From Sternotherus odoratus (taxonomy: Eukaryota; Chordata; Testudines; Kinosternidae): a stretch of 64,000 bases of DNA. The stretch covers positions 20,001,603 through 20,065,602 of the forward strand of contig JAVMKO010000001.1 in assembly GCA_032164245.1 (NCBI GenBank), given 5' to 3'. Each line of letters begins with the position of its first letter. The first letter of the stretch is position 1. The notes beneath the pieces were generated by a model. It saw nothing but the letters and a program-made list of their open reading frames with translations, ran no database searches and was not told the origin of the DNA. Positions 51,873 to 63,532 of this stretch are shown one piece after another. A program made the translations under genes and the position numbers.

Positions 51873-54779
51873 TTCAGGACTCCCCTACCCCTTGCTATTC
51901 CTTTCCTTGAACATGTGGTATCTGGGTCCTAATGCTGCTCACAGTATATCTGGCAATATTCTACAGCTTTCTCTTGCTACTGAAATACCTGGATATGTCA
52001 AAGCATATGATAGCTCTTCCTCATGAGAATAATGGGTCTCATGGGGAAAGAGGGGATTTCAAACTCACTCTGTGAACCATAAGCCAAAATCTAAGAAAGC
52101 CCTTAAGTGGCACCAAGTTTTGAGTAGAAAAACACAGGTTGAGTAGAGCTCTTTTAGGAAGGAGTGGGTGACCAACCCAGGAGAAATGTTTGCTCAAACA
52201 GTGAGTAAAGGTTTGGTTCAGCTACTGAAAATGGGCTTAATGTGGAGCCTCCGACTGACGTGGTGGTTAGGATAAGACCTTCTGCAAATCCTTCCTTAAG
52301 TGCCCCCTTTCACCCTGCTTTTCCTGACAGCACCACACTCACGTTCTCCTGGCTTTCGTCCAGTGATTGCTTGTTGTTTCTGGGTTCAACTCTGTTTCCA
52401 AGGTCTGTATCTCTCAGTTCCATCTTATCTATCTTAAAGCTTTTCTCTCACGTTTCAATCCTCCATCATTATCAAGCCATCCACAGTAATAGTGATACAC
52501 ATCTGCTTCTCAGACTTGCTTTTGGCTTAGTTTGCTTTCACTCACGTCCATTTATAAAATTTGTTTAAAATATTCGGAATGGGGAAATATTTTCAACATG
52601 GAGCAGGTGGAAACTTGTTTATGGAAAAATTGCAGAAGCCCCAGACTGCATTTCAAATAAATAAACTGTAGTCTTGAAGAAGAGCAGTCGTTGCAGTCAG
52701 TTTCTCAGCTCTCCATTAATGCAAAGCGCAGGATGTCATTACAATGATAGTGTGAGCAACTCTTGGGAAATTTCTTGTCTTGGGAATTTTGTGGAGATGG
52801 CAAAGTAGCGAATATACAAAAAGTTTTCAAAAATGTGCAGCCTTTTTCATAAGAGTCAAAGGGGTTCCAGCACAGATGCAGTATTAAGTGTTTTTCATGA
52901 TGGAATATATATTCAGACATAGATACAAATTTTTTTGTAGGGAGAATAATACTTGATATCCATTATGATATGAAAGTATATTTGCATAATTTTTGCTAAT
53001 AGAAATGTCATTTATATGAAAATAAAAGTGAAATCCATCCACACTGAGTTACTGATTACATAGGTTCCAGTAATTCTTAAATGATATTTTGCTCATGATA
53101 AAAATTGTAGAACAGCAAATTTCAATATTCAGCTCTCTTTTTCAGTCTTTTTCTTCTCATTGACTAGTCTGCATTTCTCTTCAAATGCTCACTAAGCATA
53201 AGAGGAGTTGCGTAGGTGCTAGAGCCAGCCTTTGGAGTCCATGAAGCGTTTGTAACCCCTGATGTGCAGGATGTAGAAATGTCAGGATAAATTATGTTGT
53301 TGCTTTTTTAATGACGGCTGTAAGATCCATAACCCCTTTCTTGCAAAGATAGCTTTGAGAATGGAAACTGAGTGCACAGAATGAATGTTTGTCACTGAGA
53401 ATTCCCCATCGTAAGCACCTGGGTTCCACTTCTCCAACGGCAAGAGAACCAGGGAGGCCATTCTATCAAATGTTTGACCCTTTATGTGTCAGAGATGCCA
53501 TGCTAGAATACCATTCTGTCAAGCTTTAATAGCTTCAGATAAGATCTTCACCGTTCTTTAGATGATAAACACATACATATCACAGCCCTTCTTGGAGAGT
53601 TTCTTGGGAACCAAATAATTTTGTTTTATATATTCACCTATATTTCTTATAGAAGTCTCATCTATAGTGATATTGAATGTAATTGGAAACCATGCAACTA
53701 AACCCTCAACTATGTGGTATTCTTTAGAGTTGGTCCTCAATACTGGGTCCTGTTGCATGACAATCTGCCTGCGCAAATCATCCCTAAGCATGTATCCTGG
53801 AGGATCTGCAATGCATAAGGCAAGTCGTTTCCCCATTGTCCCACATGGGGAAAAGAACTGATATCTGGTCAGTAAAATGGTAAAACAGTCTCTTAGGTTC
53901 ATTGACAACGAGCATAGTTTAGAGTAGCTTGGCCCAAAGCAACCCAGTTTCGACTTTGTGTCCAATTTCTAGTTGCAACAAACATTCCCCAATTGCAGCT
54001 GATAATGTTCATGATTCCCACCCTTATCTGGCTTTACATCTTTTGTGACTATGATCTATTCAGACATCAAAAAATCGAAAAGAAAAAAATAAGAAAAGGA
54101 TGGCAAAAGCGCTCCACATGCAAGCATGGCTAATAGTTTAAAACATTATGGAACTATTTTGACTCTTCCAGTTATTTTAAGGCTTTGGCAAAGGAATAAA
54201 ATTGCACTAATTTGACTGTAGTTTGTCATACAAGAGTGTGGAATTAATGTGTTATCATTCCTCATTAAATCCATGTACCTACATATTACCAACATCGGTA
54301 CCTAATCATTCTTATTTTCATGTTATGAATAGCTTCAAATAATTTTAAGAGTGTTAAACAGAAGATTATACTTTGTTTATTAATTTCAGTCCACAGTTAT
54401 CTCATCAGAAAGCACGAATGTGTTAACAGACTGTGGCTTGCAATTATAGTTTTGTCACAAGAAAATAAAATGGAGAAATTGCTTTCCAGAAATATTTTTG
54501 AACGAGGGACTACAAATGGAATCTTAATTAAAAGAACTGGTGTGAATATGTTGTTAAAGCTGGGGAACTAACACAGTAAATTAGTAACAGGTTGAAAACA
54601 TTCAGATGCCTTGAGTTCGAACTGGCACATCATATTAGATGAGTGGCCAACACTGTCAAACTACCATTGTGGAGAAATTGGCAGTATTGTTGTAGCTATA
54701 ATATCATCTTGGTTGTATCTGAAGTCTTAAACAGAAGTATCAAGTATTCATGTGTTTGCAGTAAATGATTGTAAGCTTG
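51873..54779. other. Intronic sequence with one unexplained open frame
   Basis: No repeat recognised. The open stretch at 53558-53965 is listed separately. Confidence 0.5.
53558..53965 (-). pseudogene. Unrecognised 135-codon open frame, possible old processed copy
   Basis: I do not recognise this protein. It opens at a TTG after an in-frame stop, with an internal ATG at codon 22. It has a mixed composition with no repeat or low-complexity bias, including 'MGKRLALCIADPPGYMLRDD' and 'HIVEGLVAWFPITFNITIDE'. The frame upstream of the stop also stays open for some 20 codons. No splice sites, promoter or poly(A) tail were identified. It may be a decayed retrocopy or viral insertion, or simply a chance frame in intron DNA. 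Confidence 0.2.
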
Positions 54780-55075
54780 TTCAGGCAGAAATCATCTTTT
54801 TGTTATGTTTGTACAATGCCTAGGCAGGGTCCATCTTTTTGTTGTGTTTGTACAATACCTAGGACAATAAGCTCCTACACAGTTTAAGAATACAAATAAT
54901 AGTAAGTGGTTTTAAAACATTATTATATTGGAATAGCCTCATGAGATAGATAAATATTTTCATACCTCTTTTATGGCACAAAGAGGTTAAGTGACTTTGA
55001 GGGCACAGAGTGAGTTGCTGCCAGAACTATGGATTCCAGACACCCATTCCTCTGGTCCATGAAGCAACACTTCCT
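54780..55075. mobile_element. MIR-like SINE with CORE-type tail
   Basis: 54960-55070 ('cacaaagaggttaagtgacttt', 'cagagtgagttgctgccagaac') resembles the MIR core in reverse. 54780-54905 ('gtttgtacaatgcctaggcagg', repeated as 'gtttgtacaatacctagg') is the dispersed tail seen elsewhere, with a ~45-bp internal duplication. Confidence 0.6.
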
Positions 55076-55396
55076 CTTTTCAGTTACTTTACCAAAATTT
55101 CCTCAAGAGAGCTCATGGTTACTCCTGCTCTTTCGTGTCCATTAGTCTCATTTTGAGGCTCCCTTCTGACTTTCATCACTGAGGATATATCCAATAGCAT
55201 CTTGTACAGATATTTATTTTTCAGCCTCCTCCTGTGTGGATCGCTGTGGCCCCGTTGTTTATGGTTCAGTGCAGATGTTAGAGACAAGGATCTGCTGTAG
55301 GACTATTCCTGGCATGTGCTGTTGACAGATCTAGTGAGTCTCAAAAGGGGTTGGGAGGTGTGAGGGCCCTGGTACTGCTCCATTCTCCCTTGGCAC

Positions 55397-56234
55397 TGTC
55401 AGGGTTCCCTCCCCACTCTGAACTCAGGGGTACAAATGTGGCGACCTGCATGAAAGACCTAGCTTAGGTTAAAAACTTCCCCAAGGTACAAATCCCTCCT
55501 TGTCCTTGGACAATACTGCTGCCATCACCAAGTGATTTAGATAAAGATTCAGGAAAAGGACCACTTGGAGTTCCTATTCCCCCCCCCCCAAATATTCCCC
55601 CAAGCCCCTTCACTCCATTTCCTAGGGAGGCTTGAGAATAATATCCTCACCAATTGGTACAAGTGAGCACAGACCACATCCTTGGGTATTTAGGACACTG
55701 AGAAACAATCAGGTTCTTGAAATAAAAAGTTTATTTTAAAAAAAGTAAAAGAATCACCTCTGTAAACTCAGGATGGAAGGAAAAGTTTCAGGGTAATAAA
55801 AGGTTTAAACACAGAGGGCCCTCTTCCAGGCTTAGCTTCAAAGTTACAGAAAACAGGAATAAAACTTCCTCTTAGCACAGGGAGAATCCACAGGCTAAAA
55901 CAAAAGATAATCTAACACCTTCCCTTGCTTACTTACACTTTTTGTAATATCAGAGACTTGTTCCAGGATTGTCTGTAAGAGTTGGATTTTCCTGCCCTGG
56001 CCCCTCTTGGGCTCTGAGAGAACACAAACAAAGAGCACACAACAAAAACCTGCCCCCCCTCCCAATTTGAAATCTCTTTTTTTTTCCCCATTGGTCCTTC
56101 TGGTCAGGTGCCAACTAAGGTTAACTGAACTGATTAACCCCTTGCAGGTGAGGGGATTCTGTACCTATTGCCAGAAGTGATTTTTTATTACTCCGTACAT
56201 ACGGGTTGTTACCCTTTCCTTTATATTTATGACA
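55397..56234. mobile_element. Solo LTR, retroviral type, 838 bp
   Basis: Begins tgtcagggttccctccccac and ends ctttatatttatgaca, giving TG..CA edges (TGTCA..TGACA). It has the turtle LTR blocks 'gcttaggttaaaaacttccc', 'aagtttattttaaaaa' and 'ttaaccccttgcaggt'. No internal retroviral genes flank it, so it is a solo LTR. Flanking pentamers ggcac and gcagc do not match convincingly. Transcriptional orientation is unresolved. Confidence 0.8.
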
Positions 56235-56776
56235 GCAGCTGAGCCAGTGGCCTACAGAAGGGTTAAACAGTGGGCTTATAACCTGTACAGCCTGTTTGCT
56301 CTGTGAGGTATTGTAGTTTCATTAGGCGCAATACTTTCTTGACTGCTCATTGTCCAGTGCCTTAAAGACTTATTTCTCCCTATGTTTGTAAAGAATCTGT
56401 TTCTATTAAGTAGCTTATTTTATAAAATGTTCTTTCTAAAAATTAAAAAAAAATCAATAAAGCCTAAAAAGAAAAGAAAAGGTTCCTGTAAGATGTATTT
56501 ATATTCTTTCTCTCTTGTCCTCTTACTGGATGTGAAAGACTAGATTAATAATAATAAACATAAGAAAATATTAGTTGCTCTATACCTTCATTAGCATCAT
56601 ATAAAAAGGATTCAGAATCAATATTAAAGGCTTCTTTTTTAAAAGTTTACAGATTTACGTGCTCTCCTCTACAAAAGAGGGAACCTTAAAAGAACAGATA
56701 TAGATGAGGGATTTGTTACAAGAGCTTCATCTTTGCCTTTTGGGACAGTGGACTGACTTGAAATGCAGATAGATAG
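56235..56776. other. Intronic sequence, nothing recognised
   Basis: AT-rich, with poly-A stretches around 56440-56480. Confidence 0.5.
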
Positions 56777-57300
56777 TGAGTGAAACCCAGGGTACACTGA
56801 GAGTCCCGTAGAAATGATGCTCACACACAGTGGCTAGATGAATAAAAGTGGTGAGTTTATTAAAGGTAGCGACATCTGCGCACTGGGGCCCCCACAGACA
56901 GTGCTAATGCAGATGGGAGACCTTGCACATTGGAGCAATGCCCGGGGAAGAAGCCCGACACACAAGGGCACACGGATACAGAAATACTCATGCTCATTTG
57001 CATCTTATGCATAGCTTATGAATAACTAATTACATGTTTTGCAATCCTGCCCTAGTTTACCTGTTCGGTTTTACACAAGCAGAGTTTTACACAGACCAAG
57101 TAAACAACTTCCCAGCTGCAGCTGGGGAGAGGCTTTCCATGAGATAAGCTCTGAAGCCAGGGCCGTTTCCATAGAGACGCAAAGAAGCGAAATTGCACCA
57201 CCTAGCGATTGCCATCACATTAATCTTCCGCGTACTACACCCGAGTTCAGCTTTATCATTTTTCGGTGGCCCATCATGAACCCTGGATGTGACTATGACA
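56777..57300 (-). mobile_element. Solo LTR of a second type
   Basis: On the minus strand it begins TGTCATAGTCACATCC and contains a polyadenylation-type AATAAACTCACC segment (plus strand 'ggtgagtttattaaag'), then U5-like sequence, ending near tgagtgaaaccc on the plus strand. Not related to the 55397 family. The outer edge is uncertain and no target duplication was identified. Confidence 0.6.
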
Positions 57301-57639
57301 TTTTTCAGTTAGGTTAAGTTATCATAATGGTGAAAATTAAAAGGTTGCACCTGAAATTGTGGAAGTGAGGTGGTAATGTTTTGTGCTAAAGCAATATGAA
57401 GAACAAATCCTTCTGCTCCCTACAAAAAGCTCCAAAAAAGGGTGTACAATATAGCTCACTTTTATTTTTAAAAATAAAACTTACCTTGTGTTGCCTTCCT
57501 TTAAAAAAAAAAAAGGCAGCTTAACACCATATTAGTCACTGCAAACTTCGTATGTTGTTTCTCACTGAATTTAAAAACATGGATAAATAGTTGAGGTCAC
57601 TTGGCTGAATGCATTTGGGGTAAAAGCCTGATCCAGAGC
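57301..57639. other. Intronic sequence, nothing recognised
   Basis: A-run at 57502-57513. No feature. Confidence 0.5.
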
Positions 57640-57923
57640 TGTCAAGGTGTGTCTCCCACTCTGAACTCTAGGGTAAAGAAGTGGGGACCCCGAATGAAAG
57701 AAGAAATCACCCCCCAAGCTTATTTTACAAGCTTAGGTTAAAACTTTCCCCCAGAACATAAACTTCCCCTATGTCTGGGCTTGGAAAACGTTGCCACCAC
57801 CAATTTAAGCCCCCAAAACCATGGGTTAGGGTAAATTGGAACCCCCCTGTAACACCTCTCAAATCTCCTCCCTTCCCCTGGGAGAGGTTTGAGGAACAAG
57901 AAATCCCTCACTTGCTGTGAGAC

Positions 57924-59558
57924 GTGCCTGATCCAGACCAGGATCAATCCAATGGAACAAGCAGACAGAATCTTAAAAGGAAGATTTTAATAAAAGGAAA
58001 AGAAGAGCATAAACCCCTTGTACAAATATTGTCACAAATTGAAGTATCAGTAGAGGAGGTTCTGGAACTCATTGATAAACTTAACTGTAACAAGTCACCG
58101 GGACCAGATGGCATTCACCCAAGAGTTCTGAAAGAACTCAAATGTGAAATTGCGGCACTATTAACGAGGGTTTGTAACCTATCCTTTAAATCGGCTACTG
58201 TGCCCAGTGACTGGAAGATAGCTAATGTAACGCCAATATTTAAAAAGGGCTCTAGAGGTGATCCTGGCAATTACAGACCAGTCAGTCTAACGTCCGTACC
58301 GGGAAAATTAGTTGAAACAATAGTAAAGAATAAAATTGTCAGACACATAGAAGAGCATAAATTGTTGGGCAAAAGTCAACATGGTTTCTGCAAAGGGAAA
58401 TCGTGTCTTACTAATCTATTAGAGTTCTTTGAAGGGGTCAGCAAACATGTGGACAAGGGGGATCCGGTGGACATAGTGTACTTAGATTTCCAGAAAGCCT
58501 TTGACAAGGTCCCTCACCAAAGGCTCTTACGTAAATTAAGCTGCCATGAGATAAGAGGGAAGATCTTCTCATGGATTGAAAACTGGTTAAAAGACAGGGA
58601 ACAAAGGGTAGGAATAAATGGAACTTTTTCAGAATGGAGAGGGGTAACTAGTGGTGTTCCCCAAGGGTCAGTCCTGGTACCGATCCTATTCAACTTATTT
58701 ATAAATGATTTGGAGGAAGGGGTAAACAGTGATGTGGCAAAGTTTGCAGATGATACTAAACTGCTCAAAGTAGTAAGGACCAAAGCAGACTGTGAAGAAC
58801 TTCAAAAAGATCTCACTAAACTAAGTGATTGGGCAACAAAATGGCAAATGAAATTTAATGTGGATAAATGTAAAGTAATGCACATTGGAAAAAATAACCC
58901 CAACTATACATACAATATGATGGGGGCTAATTTAGCTACAACCAATCAGGAAAAAGACCTGGGAGTCATTGTGGATAGTTCTCTGAAGGCATCCACGCAG
59001 TGTGCAGCGGCAGTCAAAAAAGCAAACAGGATGTTAGGAATCATTAAAAAAGGGATAGAGAATAAGTCGGAGAATATCTTATTGCCCTTATACAAATCCA
59101 TGGTGCGCCCACATCTTGAATACTGCGTACAAATTTGGTCTCCTCATCTCAAAAAGGATATACTGGCACTAGAAAAGGTTCAGAGAAGGGCAACTAAAAT
59201 GATTAGGGGTTTGGAACGGGTCCCATATGAAGAGAGATTAAAGAGGCTAGGACTTTTTAGCTTGGAAAAGAGGAGACTAAGGGGGGATATGATAGAGGTA
59301 TATAAAATTATGAGTGGTGTGGAGGAAGTAAATAAGGAAAAGTTATTTACTTGTTCCCAAAATAGAAGAACTAGGGGCCACTCAATGAAATTGGCGTGCA
59401 GCAGGTTTAAAACAAATAAAAGGAAGTTCTTCTTCACACAGCGCACAGTCAACCTGTGGAACTCCTTACCTGAGGAGGCTGTGAAGGCTAGGACTATAAC
59501 AGGGTTTAAAAGAGAGCTGGATAAATTCATGGAGGCTAAGTCCATAAATGGCTATTAG
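57924..59558 (+). CDS. CR1 reverse transcriptase frame, intact, fused to LTR leader
   Basis: 544-codon uninterrupted frame. The ATG and first ~30 codons come from the LTR that the CR1 entered. CR1 sequence begins near 58015 ('ILSQIEVSVEEVLELIDKLN'). The full reverse transcriptase domain follows: 'NKSPGPDGIHPRVLKEL', 'VPSDWKIANVTPIFKKG', 'NYRPVSLTSVPGKL', motif A YLDFQKAFD (D188), 'TSGVPQGSV', motif C FADD (274-277), 'CKVMHIGKNN', then the CR1 C-terminal blocks '[17 protein letters not shown]', 'EKVQRRATKMIRGLE' and 'RRLRGDMIEVYKI', ending SINGY. The role is copying LINE RNA into DNA at a nicked target. The endonuclease is lost by 5' truncation, so it cannot move alone. One oddity is 'GSVLVPILF' where CR1 usually has GSVLGPILF. 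No promoter evidence. Confidence 0.9.
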   Translation: MPDPDQDQSNGTSRQNLKRKILIKGKEEHKPLVQILSQIEVSVEEVLELIDKLNCNKSPGPDGIHPRVLKELKCEIAALLTRVCNLSFKSATVPSDWKIANVTPIFKKGSRGDPGNYRPVSLTSVPGKLVETIVKNKIVRHIEEHKLLGKSQHGFCKGKSCLTNLLEFFEGVSKHVDKGDPVDIVYLDFQKAFDKVPHQRLLRKLSCHEIRGKIFSWIENWLKDREQRVGINGTFSEWRGVTSGVPQGSVLVPILFNLFINDLEEGVNSDVAKFADDTKLLKVVRTKADCEELQKDLTKLSDWATKWQMKFNVDKCKVMHIGKNNPNYTYNMMGANLATTNQEKDLGVIVDSSLKASTQCAAAVKKANRMLGIIKKGIENKSENILLPLYKSMVRPHLEYCVQIWSPHLKKDILALEKVQRRATKMIRGLERVPYEERLKRLGLFSLEKRRLRGDMIEVYKIMSGVEEVNKEKLFTCSQNRRTRGHSMKLACSRFKTNKRKFFFTQRTVNLWNSLPEEAVKARTITGFKRELDKFMEAKSINGY

Positions 59559-59757
59559 CCGGGATGGGTAATGAATGGTGTCCCTAGCCTCTGTCTGTCA
59601 GAGGGGGGTGATGGATGGCAGGAGAGAGATCGCTCGATCATACCTGTTAGGTTCACTCACTCCGGGGCACCTGGCATTGGCCACTGTCGGTAGACAGGAT
59701 GCTGGGCTAGATGGACCTTTGGTCTGACCCAGTATGGCCGTTCTTATGTTCTTATGT
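58015..59757 (+). mobile_element. Young 5'-truncated CR1 LINE inside an LTR
   Basis: Reverse transcriptase frame plus 3' UTR ('gatggaccttggtctgacc'-type end, 'agtatggccgttcttatgttcttatgt') ending in the repeated TTCTTATG octamer of turtle CR1. The absence of stops over ~1.5 kb contrasts with every other CR1 in the window and implies a recent insertion. The left boundary is approximate. Confidence 0.9.
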
Positions 59758-60147
59758 ACAGAAATCAATAGACTAAACACCTCACTTACATCACATAGCA
59801 TAACTGACCCCTCCCCTGGGAATTCTTCCCGTGCCACAGCTTAACAGTAAAGAAACAGCATGGAACAATTATCAAGTGATACAGTTCAAGCTTACAAATC
59901 ACTTACTACTGGACTGATTTCTTAGAAGCTTATAAGAATGTAGAATAGAGACAGAAGGTTGGTTTGCCACACCTGGCGAACAGCAGCACAGACAGACAGC
60001 CGAGAGAGACGAGCCGGAGAAACTGAAAGTAAAAAAACACTCCCCTTTGTTCCTAAGGTTGATTACCTCATCTCCCTCTCTCAGGTTGCTTCAAGTTTAC
60101 CCTTCACAGGTAAAAAAGTAATTCTAAGCTACTTTATACTTATGACA

Positions 60148-61347
60148 GGAGCTCACTAAAGTCAATGGCAAAACTCTTATTGACTTAAGTGAGGGCTAGA
60201 CCAAGCTCAAAGTGTTGCAATTATCATTAAGAATTGATGGTATGGCATGGGCTGTAGTGCAAAACAGAGTATGTCTACCCTTGGAGCAAGAGGTGTGATT
60301 TGTGTCTCGACGAGACATACCCTAGGCATCACGGAACTTGTGCACTAAGAACAGAATGTCGTTGTTGCAGAGCGAGCTGGGCTAGGTGCTTGAGTATGTG
60401 TCTATCTGAGACCTTAGACGTGTACTCGGGATGGGCAGCCTGTCCTGCAGCTTGGGCTGCCACAGCTATATTCTATTTTTTGCACACTAGCTTCAGGAGA
60501 GCTAGCATGAGTATGTCTCCTCCAGCTGGGAATCACACACCCATAGAAACAATTCATTCTGCTTCTGAGCTGTTCACATGAGAGTCAAATAACAAAGAGA
60601 CTCTTTGTCCTATCGTCTAACAGATTTGTGTTCTAGAAAATCTAAGTTAAGGCAGAGGCACATTCGAGGAAATTTAAATTAGCTTTTTTATAAGATGAAG
60701 AGTGATTTGGAAGTTGAAGACGGTGCACTTCAATCTGCAAAAATCTTGCTGACTTCAGATTTCGTCAGTACAAACATTACCTCTTGTTTCCAGAATTGTA
60801 GGTGTAAGTTTGATTATGAGTATGTAATTTATTAGAATACTAACAAAAAGACGGCATCTTAGTGTTCTCAATAGTCATCTGTCAATGTAAATTTTGTGCT
60901 GGAGTTAGGACTTAGGCACTAGGCTTGATACGTATTTCAGCCACAACCAACGTTGTGGAAAGCTTGGAGGTTGGGGCTTCAGAAGAAACAACACTAAATC
61001 CTGGCCCAAATAATATCAGTGGCAAAACTTCCACTGACTCCTGTGAGGCCAGGATCTCATCTTTTCTCCTCTATCCCTAAATATTCATATGATCATTAGA
61101 CTTTTGTTACTGGAAACCCTTGGGTGCTAATCATGCAAACACTCAGCCTGCATATAACTTCACACACCGAAGTAAAGCCACTGAAATCAATGGAACTACC
61201 CACAGACTACTCATATGCAAAAACGTAAGCATGTGCATAGGTGTTTACAGGATTGGGGTGTAGGTTTGGCAGAAATGTTATCATATAGTTGAGATTGTGA
61301 AGAAGAAAATAGGTAAAGGTGTTTTGTATTTTGAACAGGTTCAAAAG
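60148..61347. other. Intronic sequence around a MITE remnant
   Basis: Apart from 60269-60545, only short 'aagtcaatggcaaaact'-type motifs were noticed (60156, 61015, 61178). Confidence 0.45.
60269..60545. mobile_element. MITE remnant (TATGTCTACCC type)
   Basis: gtatgtctacccttggagc at the left; interior 'cagcttgggctgccacagct' and 'cactagcttcaggagagctagcatgagtatgtct', 'agctgggaatcacacaccc' at the right, complementary to 'aggtgtgatt' near the left. The right terminal repeat is missing. Confidence 0.6.
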
Positions 61348-61473
61348 TAGGGTGACCAGATGTCCCAATTTGATAGGGACAGTCCCGATTTTTGGGTCTT
61401 TTTCTTATGTAGGTTCCTATTACCCTTTCCTACCCCCGTTCCAATTTTTCACACTTGCTGTTTGGTCACGCTA
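61348..61473 (+). mobile_element. TA-flanked MITE (GGGTGACCAG ends), copy 3
   Basis: tagggtgaccagatgtcc .. ttgctgtttggtcacgcta, interior 'tgatagggacagtcccga' and 'cttatgtaggttcctatta'. One mismatch in the right TIR. Confidence 0.9.
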
Positions 61474-63524
61474 CTCAAAAAGGCTGATGCAGGACTTGAT
61501 TCTTGTGGCTCTTTAGCTTAGAGAGTTTGCTAGCTGTGTTTGGGAACATGCATGATTTGAAGTGAATGTCAGAGTATGTGTTTTGCGTTTCATTTAATAA
61601 AGCTGTAGTTGAGCTTTTCACTGTAGCCTTTCTTCCCCTCAATGAGCTTTTTCAGGCTGAGGAAAATCACAGCCAGCCTGATCTGGGTTAGACATAAAAA
61701 TATTGCTTGAGCAGTAATATTCACAGATCGCACAGTAATATTAGCAAGTTGCTTAGGAGATGCACAAAGTAATAATCATAAGTCAAGGAGTGCAATATTT
61801 ACTTCCCCTGTAAAATATCTTGAACTTTCATTGAATACAACTAAATGGTCTCAGTAAGTTCCATAAAGCTGAAATAGGAATCAGTTTGGTCTTGTATGTC
61901 TCTGGGTGTATTCTGTTAAAATATTACATAAGTTTCTACATCCTGTAAAATAGTACACCATTCCCCTAGACAATACTGTAATGTTTACAGCAGCCTACTT
62001 TCCTTTCATTATATAATTCCTTGTAGTGCTTTTAGGATGTGCTGTACACAAAAGCAGCAATTTTTTATAGTTAAAACTCTAACAGATCAATGTAATCAGG
62101 TCTGCTAAGCTAGGAACACAGGGCACTTCATGCTGCTGGCCAGGTGGATTAATAAAAGTACAGAAGTTGTACAGAAGCAAGAAAAATATGAATAATTTTT
62201 ATAAGACTCCTAGTTGTCTGATTTCAGGAGAAATTTACAGAAATATCCCTCTGCCTTAGATGTTTCTAAGGCATCTGTCACCCTGTCCTTATCATTTTGG
62301 CCCTGATTCTGAAAAAGTGTGTGTATGGAGACCCAATAACTTCAGCGAGTCTGATTCAGGTCTTTGCTTCTAACCTCATCAGGACAGAAACTGACCTTTT
62401 ATTTGAGTCTTGTACAACTGTGAGCATGTTGTTGGTTCTTAGCAAGTAAGAAAATTTTTAGTACATTCCTTGTGGCTGCTGCATATTCCTTTGTAGACTG
62501 TCCAGTGTAATTCAGTGCGTTAACAAGAGCAGGGATTCATTACACAATGAATTACTAAACTTTTTGTGATCAGGATCCATTTAGGGCCACATTGTGTACA
62601 GATCTGTTTATAGGGTAATGCAGAGCTGCCCTGTCCCGCCCCAAGGAGGCACTCTCCCAGAGTTCCCTGGCACACTTAAAGTGATCCTCTTAGCTGGGGA
62701 TCATAGACCAGGCAAATACAATTTCCATCAGGATCACTTAGGGCTGCACATTCCAATCAGGCTTGGGGAAAAAAACCATTGATTGGCTGTTTTTACCCCT
62801 TCCTTGTTTCCTGGAGTGTAAGCAGCCAATCGGGGCTGCTTCAGAAAACAATTAGAATTCTCTTGCCCTGCTCTCAAGAGCTGAAGCCCTCATCTCAAGA
62901 GGGAGGAAACCTAGCCGATCAAGCAGCTCTGCTCTCCACCCCCACCAGGGTACCCTGTTCTGTGAGCAGCTTGACAGCTTCTCTGCTCTTCCCCCTGCAA
63001 CAACCACCTTGGGAAGGGGGAGGGAAGACCCTGTAGCAGCCCCTCCTTCCGGCCCTGGAAGAAGGGGATGGAGACCCCCCTGCAAGGAACTGCAGGAGGA
63101 GCAGAGATGAGGTGGGTTAAGGGAGGAGCACAATTGATAGAGGAGCTGGGGGCAGAATTAATTTCACAGCTCAGGAGCAGAGCAGATGTGATATTGCTTT
63201 TATTTCTATAGAAAATGATGGATTCCCCCACATTTTTCAGACTTTTTAAAGCTCTGGTTTAGATCGTCAGTAGACTCCGTCCTCTTCCCCTCCCAAGCTA
63301 CAGTCTCTATCCCTTTATCTTTATACATTAAAATAGACTAAATGGTTAAAATCTTCCTATTAGCTTTGTGTCTATTACTCTGTGTATCTTTCTTAAAAGC
63401 ACACTTTCAAGCTGTTTCCAGTAATGTGCACTGTCAGGTCTGTGATGAACTAAATCATTGGGAAGAATATAGCTCCCTTTTCATTTTAAGATTTTGCTTT
63501 TCATAAACTGAGGAAGATTACTCC
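61474..63524. other. Intronic sequence with a GC-richer block
   Basis: About 62620-63130 is GC-richer, with overlapping short open frames on both strands. It may be an unrecognised repeat ('accaaacttttt'-like edges were looked for without success). The remainder is AT-rich. Confidence 0.4.
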
Positions 63525-63532
63525 ATCCTAGC

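Larger units (their letters stand above)
57640..60147. mobile_element. LTR of the 55397 family, split by a CR1
   Basis: The left part (57640 to about 58014) begins tgtcaaggtgtgtctcccac and shares 'actctgaactctagggta', 'gcttaggttaaaactttccc' and 'gaagattttaataaaagg'. The right part (59758-60147) ends ctactttatacttatgaca. Flanking pentamers agagc (57635-57639) and ggagc (60148-60152) match at 4 of 5, a plausible target duplication. The CR1 at about 58015-59757 entered later. Confidence 0.75.

Noticed and set aside
56235..57639. Internal region of an endogenous retrovirus between the two related LTRs
   Set aside because: No gag, pol or env-like sequence, and a different LTR lies in between.
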